A DNA stretch of 64,000 nucleotides from Halolactibacillus alkaliphilus (GTDB taxonomy: Bacteria; Bacillota; Bacilli; Bacillales; Amphibacillaceae): contig NZ_FOWN01000001.1 in assembly GCF_900115465.1 (NCBI RefSeq), positions 1-64,000 of the forward strand, read 5' to 3'. Below the pieces are notes generated by a model. It made no database searches and had not been told where the DNA came from. It worked only from the letters and a program-made list of their open reading frames with translations. Shown piece after piece: positions 54,097 through 62,795 of this stretch. The first letter of the stretch is position 1. Every line of letters starts with the position of its first letter. Position numbers and translations under genes: made by a program.

Positions 54097-54510
54097 ATGA
54101 AAAAGAGATCAACAGTATTTTTAGTTATAATCTTGATATTATTAACTCCAATCCTAATCAATATATTTAGTAAAGTAATAGCCCCGGATAAAATTTTATT
54201 TATAGGACATCAAATAGATGAACATCGATTTGATTTTACTGAAGAAATTAAAAATGAAAAGAAAATATTAAAATTTGAGGAGATATTTGATAATTTGAAT
54301 TTTGTAACGGAAGAATGGTATCCAGAAAAATATGCGGATTTAGTTTTTAGGATTGATCATAAAGGTGGGACATTCACACATTTTTATAAAGTGTGGATTA
54401 ATGATAAAGAGGCGATTATTTTAAGCGCGTTTGATTCGGTAAGTGGTCTAACTTCTATTGCTAAACTGTCTAATGAACAAATAAATGATTTAGAATCTAT
54501 AATTCACTAA
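54097..54510 (+). CDS. Small membrane-anchored or secreted protein, unknown
   Basis: A 137-residue protein: MKKRSTVFLVIILILLTPIL is an N-terminal signal or anchor helix, followed by a charged extracellular part (about 30-137) with EEWYPEKYADLVFRIDHKGG and TFTHFYKVWI. I recognise no family. There is no clear SD before the ATG at 54097, and its base use is more AT-rich than its neighbours. It lies 48 bases after the IS607 right end and has its own terminator, which fits recent acquisition. Confidence 0.65.
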   Translation: MKKRSTVFLVIILILLTPILINIFSKVIAPDKILFIGHQIDEHRFDFTEEIKNEKKILKFEEIFDNLNFVTEEWYPEKYADLVFRIDHKGGTFTHFYKVWINDKEAIILSAFDSVSGLTSIAKLSNEQINDLESIIH

Positions 54511-54524
54511 TTCTCTAATATATC

Positions 54525-54573
54525 AAAAAAAGCCGGATTTGATGTTTTCTAAAGACAATCAAATCCGGTTTTT
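54525..54573. terminator. Terminator after the small membrane protein gene
   Basis: CCGGATTTGAT pairs with ATCAAATCCGG; A's precede and T's follow. In the 191 bases from here to 54764 I see no gene. Confidence 0.88.
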
Positions 54574-54764
54574 AGTTCGTTTTTTTGCGTTACACTTTAA
54601 TGAATTTTTAAATGCTTTAAACAATCGGCAAGTGAACCAGCCGTTTGTTTAATAACACCGCAAATATTGTGCAGAAACCACGTAATATGTTTACGAAGAA
54701 TTCAACAAGAGGTGTATACCATTCAATTGGCACTAAAGATATGTTTGTAAAATATACGCATAGT

Positions 54765-55760
54765 TTAGTTGTCTTTTAAGATGTCATTAATTTTTGCAAG
54801 TTCATCACTAGAGAAGTGTAAATGATCAAGTGTCTTCACATTCTCTTCAATTTGACTCACTTTACTTGCCCCGATTAAAGCACTTGAAACCGTCTCGTCA
54901 CGCAAGACCCAAGCAAGCGCCATTTGAGCAAGAGATTGATCACGTAAACGGGCTATTTCATTAAGTTCAATAACTTTATTTATCACATCTTCTTTAATAT
55001 CTTTTTCATTTAAGAAAGGAATATGCGCTTTACTTGCGCGTGAATCTTTTGGTACCCCTTTTAAGTACTTACTCGTAAGCAATCCTTGCGCAAGTGGCAC
55101 AAACGCAATGGCACCAGCCCCATTTGATTTTAATACGTCAAGCAGTGATTCTTCGACCCAACGATTTAACATGGAGTACGAGGCTTGATGAATAATGAAC
55201 GGTGTTTTTTGTTCTTTTAAGATTTTGACCGCTTGTTTTGTTTGTTCTGCGTCATAATTTGATATCCCAACATAGAGTGCTTTTCCTTGTCTTACGATTA
55301 AGTCAAGGGCTTGCATGGTCTCTTCAAGTGGTGTGTCTGGGTCTGGGCGGTGGTGATAAAAAATATCCACATAATCTAAGCCCATGCGTTGTAATGATTG
55401 ATCAAGACTTGATACAAGGTACTTCTTCGATCCCCAATCCCCATAAGGTCCATTCCACATATGAAAGCCTGCCTTAGAAGAAATGACAAGTTCATCACGC
55501 AACCCGGCAAAATCTTTCTTTAAAATTTTCCCGAAGTTTTCTTCTGCCGCACCTGCTGGTGGGCCATAATTATTGGCTAAATCAAAGTGGGTAATGCCTA
55601 AATCAAAGGCGCGAGTCAACATGGCGCGCTGGTTTTCAAATGAGTCTGGTTCACCAAAGTTATTCCATAATCCTAATGAAATGGCAGGTAGTTTTAAGCC
55701 GGAATTACCGACACGGTTATAAGTCATATTGTCATATCGTTTGTCACTTGGTTTATACAT
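54765..55760 (-). CDS. Aldo-keto reductase, YghZ-like
   Basis: A 331-residue NADPH-dependent TIM-barrel reductase. The tetrad is visible: Asp and Tyr in FDLANNYGPP, Lys in VISSKAGF, His in FYHHRPDPDTP. The Gly/Ala-rich PPAGAAEENFGKILKKD and the HHRPD motif mark the YghZ/MgrA subgroup (methylglyoxal or L-glyceraldehyde-3-phosphate reduction). The ATG follows AGGAGG. It is alone on the minus strand in the block between htrA and rlmH. Confidence 0.93.
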   Translation of the reverse strand: MYKPSDKRYDNMTYNRVGNSGLKLPAISLGLWNNFGEPDSFENQRAMLTRAFDLGITHFDLANNYGPPAGAAEENFGKILKKDFAGLRDELVISSKAGFHMWNGPYGDWGSKKYLVSSLDQSLQRMGLDYVDIFYHHRPDPDTPLEETMQALDLIVRQGKALYVGISNYDAEQTKQAVKILKEQKTPFIIHQASYSMLNRWVEESLLDVLKSNGAGAIAFVPLAQGLLTSKYLKGVPKDSRASKAHIPFLNEKDIKEDVINKVIELNEIARLRDQSLAQMALAWVLRDETVSSALIGASKVSQIEENVKTLDHLHFSSDELAKINDILKDN

Positions 55761-55909
55761 ATAGATAGCCTCCTAATATAATGAGAAAATGGTAAACTAC
55801 AAAGAGAAAATAACTAAGAAACATAAAAACATTAGAACGGTCAGGAAAAAAGAGTCGCAGATAAAAAATGATGACGCTTACTTAAAGCCGGTAAGAAAAG
55901 CAGGTTAAC

Positions 55910-56272
55910 TTAATAACCTACCTGTACTGCTGCATTCACGATATACATGAGATCGTTTTTGTCTTGTTGTTCCTCGAGGTAGATGCCACTCGTTGTCTTA
56001 AGTCCGCCAGAAACAACCTCAACTGTGACGGTACCATAAGGAATTTCTTCTTTCACACGTTCAACATCAACCTCATCTACATCGGTTGGGACGCCTAAGA
56101 CGATGTTGACTTTCATATTATGTAGCGATTTCTCAGGCAAAAAGTCTTTAATCCCCGGCATTGAGTTATAGTGAATGGCATTCACGACCGCACGGACGGC
56201 TGCCTTAGTCACGTCTTGGCCATGTGTATCAATCCCGACACCGGTTTCTACAAAAATCAGTTTTTCCATCAT
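55910..56272 (-). CDS. Lin0512 family protein
   Basis: A 120-residue protein of the Lin0512 family: starts MMEKLIFVETGVGIDTHGQD, then AVRAVVNAIHYNSMPGI, NIVLGVPTDVDEVD and a Gly-rich EVVSGGLKTTSGI. Members are small, sometimes form rings, and have no established function; they are found in many bacteria near metabolic genes. SD GGGAGGTT. There is no operon partner here. Confidence 0.88.
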   Translation of the reverse strand: MMEKLIFVETGVGIDTHGQDVTKAAVRAVVNAIHYNSMPGIKDFLPEKSLHNMKVNIVLGVPTDVDEVDVERVKEEIPYGTVTVEVVSGGLKTTSGIYLEEQQDKNDLMYIVNAAVQVGY

Positions 56273-56615
56273 TCAACCTCCCATATTCATGGACTAAAAA
56301 ATCCTAGCTAATGTTAGTTTATCACATCTGAAAAAAGATAAACATGAAAATACACTGCCGCTTATTTTAGTCGTCATCACCCGACATTACTTTTGTTAGT
56401 CATAACTTAAATGTGCTTTTTAAACAGGCCTATGTTTAGTTAGTATCATGTGTTTATAATATTACCCGGGAAATACAATGAAAAACCGATAAAAACCTAG
56501 TAGTTTCAGTAAATATAGTCTTGATTTACGGTATAATGGAAATGGGAACCATCCAATATTGATAATATCTGACTAGATGTAAACAAGGAATACTAACTGA
56601 AAGGCGTGACTGAAC
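56273..56615. other. 343-base divergent gap with a possible Noc-binding site
   Basis: No gene. ATTACCCGGGAAAT at 56461-56474 differs by one base from the B. subtilis Noc site ATTTCCCGGGAAAT. A TATAAT at 56533 may serve the amidohydrolase, but no good -35 lies at the right distance. Confidence 0.45.
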
Positions 56616-57866
56616 ATGCTCTCTTTAGAAAGAATGATGAAAGACATTCATACACTTGCAACATATACAAGTAAGACACCAGGTGTTACGCGGTTAAGCT
56701 ATACGAATGAAGAGCGAGCGGCTAAAGCGTACTTAATCAAAGAAGCGCGTCAGTATCATTTGGACGTATCAGAAGATGCGATAGGTAATTTGTTTATGCG
56801 TTACCGAAGTAATAATAAAGACGCAAAAATACTCTTGATTGGCTCGCATATCGATTCCGTTAAGGGCGGTGGGAAGTATGATGGCACCCTCGGTGTGGTC
56901 ATTGGTTTAGAAGTATTACGGCATTTAAGTGAAATAAACGATACGTTACCTTTTCATGTTGATGTTGTTAGCTTTACTGATGAAGAAGGGGCGCGATTTA
57001 AAACGGGCATGATAGGTAGCAGGGCATTGACAGGAAGTTTTTTTGAAGAAGAGTTGTCATATGTTGATGAGGCGTCTATGTCACTCAATCAGGCGAGGAA
57101 AGAAGCTACTAATCAACCACTAGACTTAAAAAATGTCCAAGTAGATCCGTCTCAGTTAGTAGGTTATTTAGAAGTACATATTGAACAAGGAAAAGTCTTA
57201 GAAAAACGTGGGCTACCTGTTGGCTTAGTTAACGGCATTGTTGGGTTAAATTGGTATGAGGTTGAGATAGAGGGTGAAGCAGGCCATGCCGGAGCAACCC
57301 CAATGGATGACCGGAAAGATCCTGTTATTGCTGGGTCAGTCTTTATGCTTAAACTATATAACGAGGTAAAAGACAACACGCAGGCAGTTGTGACCTTCGG
57401 TCAAATGCATATCGAACCCGGAAGTATTAATGTCATTCCAAGCAAAACGACATTTTCGATAGACTTACGTGATATTGAGCAAGCAGAGCTTGATCGACTT
57501 GATCAGCATATTCACGAACTAGCCAAGGATATTGAAGTTGATTTTGGTGTTAGCCTCACCATCACTAAGTTAGATGAAGCAAAACCTGTGAACATGTCAG
57601 AGATGATGATGAGCTGTATGGAAACGGCAATTAAAGGTAAGGGTTATCCCGTTCATATTCTCTCAAGCGGTGCTGGACACGATGCAATGCATATGGCCAA
57701 TATCACACCAACAGGTTTACTCTTCCTCCGGACACCGAACGGTGTCAGTCATCGTCCGGATGAAACCGTCATACCAGAAGATGTGTTAGTCGCAGCCGAT
57801 ATCTTATTAGACACGGTCCTAGCTTTAAGAGACCAACAAGACGGAATGATGACAAGAAAAAAGTAA
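56616..57866 (+). CDS. M20-family amidohydrolase (allantoate/N-carbamoyl-amino acid hydrolase type)
   Basis: A 416-residue zinc enzyme of the M20 hydantoinase/carbamylase group. Metal ligands lie in GSHIDSVKGGGKYDG (about 75-89), the catalytic FTDEEGARF (about 126-134), EVHIEQGKVLE and SSGAGHDAMHM near the C terminus; a dimerisation domain is inserted with AGHAGATPMDDRKDP. These enzymes remove carbamoyl or ureido groups from N-carbamoyl-L-amino acids or allantoate. No other ureide or pyrimidine-breakdown gene is nearby, so the substrate is open. Confidence 0.92.
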   Translation: MLSLERMMKDIHTLATYTSKTPGVTRLSYTNEERAAKAYLIKEARQYHLDVSEDAIGNLFMRYRSNNKDAKILLIGSHIDSVKGGGKYDGTLGVVIGLEVLRHLSEINDTLPFHVDVVSFTDEEGARFKTGMIGSRALTGSFFEEELSYVDEASMSLNQARKEATNQPLDLKNVQVDPSQLVGYLEVHIEQGKVLEKRGLPVGLVNGIVGLNWYEVEIEGEAGHAGATPMDDRKDPVIAGSVFMLKLYNEVKDNTQAVVTFGQMHIEPGSINVIPSKTTFSIDLRDIEQAELDRLDQHIHELAKDIEVDFGVSLTITKLDEAKPVNMSEMMMSCMETAIKGKGYPVHILSSGAGHDAMHMANITPTGLLFLRTPNGVSHRPDETVIPEDVLVAADILLDTVLALRDQQDGMMTRKK

Positions 57867-57937
57867 AATAACGAGAGAGAAAAACAATAAACACAAACAA
57901 ATATCAAAGGGTAACGCAATAACTAAGAGGTGACAGT

Positions 57938-58417
57938 ATGCAGATTAGTATAATTAGTGTAGGGAAGTTAAAAGAAAAATATTTAAAACAGGGCATCGAT
58001 GAATATAAAAAACGGTTAGGGTCTTATTGTACGCTTAACTTAATTGAAGTGCCTGATGAAAAGGCTCCAGAAAAATTAAGCGAAGCAGAAATGGAAGACA
58101 TCAAAAATAAAGAAGGCGAACGGATCTTACAGAAGATTAATCAAGACACGTACGTCATCACATTAGAAATCAAAGGCAAACAATTAACATCAGAACAACT
58201 TGCCCAGGAAATGGATCAGTTAGCGATTCACGGTAAGAGTAAAGTCGCGTTTGTGATAGGTGGGTCACTGGGCCTTAGTCAAGGTGTCATCAAGCGCAGT
58301 AACTTTGCGCTATCTTTTTCAAAGATGACGTTACCTCATCAGTTGATGCGCCTAGTGTTGCTTGAACAGGTGTACAGAGCCTTTCGTATTAATAGAAATG
58401 AACCGTACCATAAATGA
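57938..58417 (+). CDS. rlmH: 23S rRNA (pseudouridine1915-N3) methyltransferase RlmH
   Basis: A 159-residue SPOUT methyltransferase acting on the 70S ribosome at pseudouridine 1915. It starts [20 protein letters not shown], with the knot segment [15 protein letters not shown] and the invariant tail [20 protein letters not shown] ending NEPYHK. SD AGAGGTG. In staphylococci this gene's 3' end (orfX) is the SCCmec attachment site; the sequence past the stop shows no attachment repeat that I can recognise, though accessory DNA begins here. Confidence 0.98.
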   Translation: MQISIISVGKLKEKYLKQGIDEYKKRLGSYCTLNLIEVPDEKAPEKLSEAEMEDIKNKEGERILQKINQDTYVITLEIKGKQLTSEQLAQEMDQLAIHGKSKVAFVIGGSLGLSQGVIKRSNFALSFSKMTLPHQLMRLVLLEQVYRAFRINRNEPYHK

Positions 58418-58615
58418 TACTGTAGTGATCCCGTTAAGTACCAATATAATAAGTGTAGTCAGCCTCAACACAGTGAGCCTGACTACATAATTAACTAAAC
58501 GAAACGATCATAAGATACATGAATAACCATGGCGTTTTAATGCGGGAAAACTTAATTGGACAACCTGAAACTAACCCCCACTCAAGTAGGTAAGATGAGA
58601 AAAGGAGAAAAAAAC

Positions 58616-59541
58616 ATGCAGCCGATTATTGAGGTGAAGAACTATACAAAAAAATATGGAGACTTTACAGCAGTGGATAATGTCTCGTTTGACGTGGAGG
58701 AAGGAAGTATCTTTGCCTTTTTGGGACCAAATGGGGCAGGGAAAAGTACAACAATCAACACATTGTGTACAATGATGGAAAAAACAGCGGGAACATTATG
58801 GATTGACGGAAAAGATGTTTCAACGGAAAAAGACGCTGTACGTGAAGTCATTGGTGTCGTTTTTCAGTCGCAAACTTTAGATGAAAAAATGACGGTGAGT
58901 GAGAATTTGAACATGCACTGTGTATTTTACAAAGTACCTAAACACGAGGTAAAGCAACGTATTCATTTTGTATTGAATCTTGTTGATCTTCTTCATTGGC
59001 AGAATAAACGTGTGTCTAGTCTCTCAGGTGGAATGAAACGCCGTGTAGAAATAGCCCGTGCGTTACTGCATTACCCTAAAGTTTTGTTTTTAGATGAGCC
59101 GACAACAGGCTTAGACCCACAGACGCGAAATAGGATGTGGGAATACATTACTAGACTACAAAAAGAAAAAATATTACGATCTTTTTAACGACACATTATA
59201 TGGATGAAGCAGAAATTTGTGATCATGTGGCCATTATGGATGCAGGTAAAATCATGGTAAATGATACGCCTGAAAACCTAAAGCGACTTTATACGAAAGA
59301 CAAGGCGATCGTAAAAGTGAATGATTCAGATGCATTTGAAGTAGCTTTAAATGAGACAAACCACATTTATAAAAAGGTTAAAGAGGCGTTTTATATTGAT
59401 ATAGACGCTATTCAGCATTTTCTAGAGTTTATCAAACCATTCAATCATGAATTAAAGGATTTAGAAATAAAAAAAGGTACCTTGAATGACGTATTTTTGG
59501 AAATAACCGGTAAAGAAATTAGAGAGGAGATGACGGAATGA
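58616..59541 (+). pseudogene. ABC transporter ATP-binding protein, frameshifted
   Basis: The first part (58616-59188) has Walker A GPNGAGKSTT, signature LSGGMKRRVE and Walker B VLFLDEPTTGLD, then ends abnormally at IT...LQKEKILRSF. The sequence continues one frame over with TIFLTTHYMDEAE, carrying the switch His of the H-loop, to 59541. The break is at a run of six A's (59167-59172); seven A's would restore LQKEKNITIFLTTH. The start ATG follows AAAGGAG. The intact form would be a 309-residue DrrA-like exporter ATPase paired with the downstream permease. The change may be real, a phase-variable tract or a sequencing error. Confidence 0.88.
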
Positions 59542-60362
59542 GAACAGTCACTGCATTATGGCTTAGAAACATCAGAGGCTTTGTACGCGATCGAGTTAAG
59601 CTCATAACGTCACTAGTTATCCCCTTCTTTTTCCTTTATATTTTTAGATCTATTTTTAGAACAGATCAAGTAGAAGACCCAACAGCTTTCTTACTTGCGG
59701 GGATTATTGTCGCAACGGTATTCCAAACGTCTTTAAGTATTGCCACTTCGACTATTGATGATACGGTCTCAGGCTATATGAAAGAAATTTTGGTGAGTCC
59801 TACCAGTCGTTTTCAAGTCGCTTTAGGACAAATTTTATCAGCAGCTACTGTCGCAACAACCCAAGGAATTTTAATTCTACTCATCGGTTTCTTTACGGGT
59901 TTAAGTTTTAATCATTGGTATACCTTTATTTATGTTCTATTAATTTTGATGTTAGTCGGACTCGTTTTTTCTGGGCTAGGTCTATTCTTAGCTTCAATGG
60001 TTAAAAGTTCTTCTACTTTTCAAGTCGTACAACAAGCGGTCGTTCTGCCGTTCACTTTCTTATCTGGAGCTTATATTCCACTTGCGTTTTTACCTGATGT
60101 GCTTCGCGTTATTGCGTATTTCAATCCTATGACCTATACGACCGCTATTTTTAGAACGATTATGTTAGAAAAAGGTGGATTAACACAGGCAGAGTGGGTG
60201 GAACTGGGTTTGGCTTTTGAACTAAATGGCTTTATCATAACGCCTTGGATGAGTGGGGTTATTATGCTAACTTTCGGTGCGCTATTTTTATCTCTATCAA
60301 CGAACGCCTTTGTTCAAGCAGACTTCAATAAGATATCGCGTAATCCATTGGCTAGAAAATAA
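59538..60362 (+). CDS. ABC-2 type transporter permease
   Basis: A 274-residue permease with six membrane helices, starting MRTVTALWLRNIRGFVRDRV, the DrrB-like N terminus, and with SFTFLSGAYIPL-like LPFTFLSGAYIPLAFLPDVL before helix 6. It overlaps the ATPase by four bases (ATGA) and forms an exporter with it. Substrate unknown; such pairs often export drugs or lipids. Confidence 0.92.
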   Translation: MRTVTALWLRNIRGFVRDRVKLITSLVIPFFFLYIFRSIFRTDQVEDPTAFLLAGIIVATVFQTSLSIATSTIDDTVSGYMKEILVSPTSRFQVALGQILSAATVATTQGILILLIGFFTGLSFNHWYTFIYVLLILMLVGLVFSGLGLFLASMVKSSSTFQVVQQAVVLPFTFLSGAYIPLAFLPDVLRVIAYFNPMTYTTAIFRTIMLEKGGLTQAEWVELGLAFELNGFIITPWMSGVIMLTFGALFLSLSTNAFVQADFNKISRNPLARK

Positions 60363-60400
60363 AGAGCCCTTTTTTGACGAAAGCTATTTTTTATCGTCTT

Positions 60401-60460
60401 AGAGCGAGAAGACACCTTCCTCAAACATTCGTGAGAATGTTAGGTGGGGGTAGTTCAATT
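60401..60460 (+). repeat. Dispersed hairpin repeat, copy D
   Basis: AGAGCGAGAAGACACCTTCC, then an AACATTC-gtga-GAATGTT stem, AGGTGGGGGTAGTTCAATT. The flanks match the other copies while both stem arms differ, so the pairing is kept by compensatory change. It lies 40 bases after the permease. Confidence 0.72.
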
Positions 60461-60586
60461 AACTGATTTTCTAAAGGCAGAAGAGACATTCAGTGGTATG
60501 ATGCTTGTGCAGCTGCGGCATAATTGTAGTAAGTATATACTTTGTGCGCTACTGATAGAGTGTGCACTCACAATGGCTAAACATCA

Positions 60587-60688
60587 ATGCCTTTAAGAAT
60601 TACTTTGGATGAATACAACGCATTTAATCAGCGCCGAATCAATCAGACCATAGATGACGACTTTGTGGTACGCATAGAGAATTACTAG
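60587..60688 (+). CDS. Short ORF of 33 codons, possible gene remnant
   Basis: MPLRITLDEYNAFNQRRINQ and a short acidic remainder. No SD is seen, and a stop lies close upstream in frame. It may be the 3' remnant of a lost gene. The rest of the gap 60363-60747 holds the hairpin repeat and nothing else that I see. Confidence 0.2.
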   Translation: MPLRITLDEYNAFNQRRINQTIDDDFVVRIENY

Positions 60689-60747
60689 CTCAAAAGTTAT
60701 AAGATACACAAATGGGGAAATTACCAAAGATGGAAGGGAGTATAACC

Positions 60748-62667
60748 ATGATTATCTATCAATCAACCGCTAAAGCTTTTATAGAAGACACCATCAATGA
60801 AGTTTTAGTCGATAATCTATATAAGGCTTATCAAGAAAAAATCGGTAGGACAACGAAGAATGAAATACGTTCTTGGGAAAACTCATTGGCCAAGATGTCT
60901 AACGTTTTGTATGACCCTGATATTCCGGGGGATGTATCTGTAGCTATTGAATTCAATATTCCTAATACTTCAAAACGAGTAGATTTTATCGTTGCTGGGA
61001 ATGACGGCCACAACGATAATGTTATGATTGTGGAGTTAAAACAATGGGAGTTTGCTACTAAAGTGGATGGAAAAGAAGCGATTGTTGAAACAGCACTTGG
61101 AGGTGGAATTCGCGAAACGGTTCATCCGTCCTATCAAGCCTATACATATGCGGCACTAATTAAAGACTTTAATGAAAATGTTAGAGAAAATCAGATTAAC
61201 TTAATACCGTGTGCGTATTTGCATAATTATTTTGTCCAAGAGGATGATCCATTAACTGATGACACTTATAGTTTTTATATAGAGAAGGCCCCTGTATTTC
61301 GTAAAGGTGAAATCAGCAAGCTAAGAGAGTTTATGAAGAAATATATTAAACAAAAAGATAAAATCGAAGCGATTGTTCAGATCGATCAAGGTAAAATTAA
61401 ACCTTCAAAATCGCTTCAAGATGCACTGAAAAATATGATTCAGGGTAATGAAGAATTCTATATGATTGATGAACAAAAAGTGTTCTTTGAAGAGGCGCTG
61501 TCTTTATTTAGACAATCAATGAAAGATCAAAAAAAGCGTACAATGATTGTAGAAGGTGGCCCAGGAACAGGAAAGTCGGTACTAGCGATTAATTTACTGG
61601 TAGAAATTATCAACCAAGATCGCTTAGCAATGTATATTACAAAGAATTCTGCACCTAGAGAAGTCTATGCTGCTAAGCTGCAAGGTACGATGAAAAAAAC
61701 ACATATTAATAATCTTTTTAAAGGCTCAGGAAGTTTTACTAAAGCTGAGGAGAATGAATTTGATGTTTTAATTGTAGACGAGGCACATCGGTTGAATAGA
61801 AAATCAGGCATGTTTCAAAACATGGGGGAGAATCAAACAAAGGAGATCATTAATGGGTCATTACTCTCCATCTTTTTTATAGATGAAAACCAAAAGGTGA
61901 CTTTTTCAGATGCAGGTAGTATTGAAGGAATTGAAGAGTATGCAAACATATTAGGATCTGAAGTCATAAAAAGAGAGTTAGTGTCTCAATTCAGATGTGA
62001 TGGTTCTGATGGCTATATTGCTTGGTTGGATGACGTACTTGATATCAGAGAAACGGCTAATAAAAATTTTATAGGTCTGGATTATGATTTTAAAATCGTT
62101 GATAATCCTCACGACTTACTTAAATTAATTAAAGGAAAAAATAAACTGGCTAATAAATCACGTATAATGGCCGGTTACTGTTGGGAATGGCCAAAAAACG
62201 AACGTAGAAATGTTGCTTATCACGATATTACTATTGGTGATTTTGGAATGAGTTGGAATCTTAATGCTACGTGGGCTATCGATAACGCCTCTGTTGAAGA
62301 AGCTGGGTGTATTCATACAGCCCAAGGGTTGGAATTCGACTATATCGGTGTCATTATTGGTGATGATATGCGTTATGAAAATAATCAAATCGTCACGGAC
62401 TATTCTAAGCGAGCAAAAACAGATCAATCTCTAAAAGGTATTAAAAAATTGGCCCAAGATAATCCTGAAGAAGCAAATAGTATTGCCGATAAGATTATTA
62501 AAAATACGTATCGCACACTAATGACTAGAGGGCAAAAGGGCTGTTATGTTTATTGTAAAGATAAGCAGTTGGCTGAGTATTTTAAGATACGCATAGCTTA
62601 TGTTGAAAAAGAACAGCAATATTTACAGATGATAGCAGAGAATCCCGCAGGCTATACATTTAAATAA
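60748..62667 (+). CDS. Nuclease-helicase protein with Schlafen-group-3 (DUF2075) helicase domain
   Basis: A 639-residue protein. The N-terminal 200 residues contain a PD-(D/E)xK-like nuclease pattern, D79 in VDFIVAG and E95-L-K97 in MIVELKQWE. The helicase part has Walker A GGPGTGKSV (about 270), Walker B VLIVDEAHRL (about 341), SQFRCDGSDGYI, motif V HTAQGLEFDYIGVIIGDD and motif VI YRTLMTRGQKG. This combination is the DUF2075/SLFN-g3 helicase family, often found in defence-rich islands. The ATG at 60748 follows GGGAG; an ATG 12 codons upstream has no SD. Its partner genes, if any, are not apparent. Confidence 0.85.
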   Translation: MIIYQSTAKAFIEDTINEVLVDNLYKAYQEKIGRTTKNEIRSWENSLAKMSNVLYDPDIPGDVSVAIEFNIPNTSKRVDFIVAGNDGHNDNVMIVELKQWEFATKVDGKEAIVETALGGGIRETVHPSYQAYTYAALIKDFNENVRENQINLIPCAYLHNYFVQEDDPLTDDTYSFYIEKAPVFRKGEISKLREFMKKYIKQKDKIEAIVQIDQGKIKPSKSLQDALKNMIQGNEEFYMIDEQKVFFEEALSLFRQSMKDQKKRTMIVEGGPGTGKSVLAINLLVEIINQDRLAMYITKNSAPREVYAAKLQGTMKKTHINNLFKGSGSFTKAEENEFDVLIVDEAHRLNRKSGMFQNMGENQTKEIINGSLLSIFFIDENQKVTFSDAGSIEGIEEYANILGSEVIKRELVSQFRCDGSDGYIAWLDDVLDIRETANKNFIGLDYDFKIVDNPHDLLKLIKGKNKLANKSRIMAGYCWEWPKNERRNVAYHDITIGDFGMSWNLNATWAIDNASVEEAGCIHTAQGLEFDYIGVIIGDDMRYENNQIVTDYSKRAKTDQSLKGIKKLAQDNPEEANSIADKIIKNTYRTLMTRGQKGCYVYCKDKQLAEYFKIRIAYVEKEQQYLQMIAENPAGYTFK

Positions 62668-62795
62668 AGGATATAAAATAGTCCTTATACGTTAGTTAAT
62701 ATAAAGAATTAAACTCTCAGTAACAAGTATAGTTTTAAAAACAAATTAGCTAATCAACAAGAAAATCCGATGAAACATATTGGGGAGAAATGAGC

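Noticed and set aside
54574-54764. Possible transposase remnant before the aldo-keto reductase gene
   Set aside because: A short open stretch (around RGVYHSIG) looked suggestive but is too short and matches no family I know.
58418-58615. SCC-like attachment site at the rlmH 3' end
   Set aside because: No direct repeat of the rlmH 3' end was found downstream in the window and no ccr recombinase genes are present.
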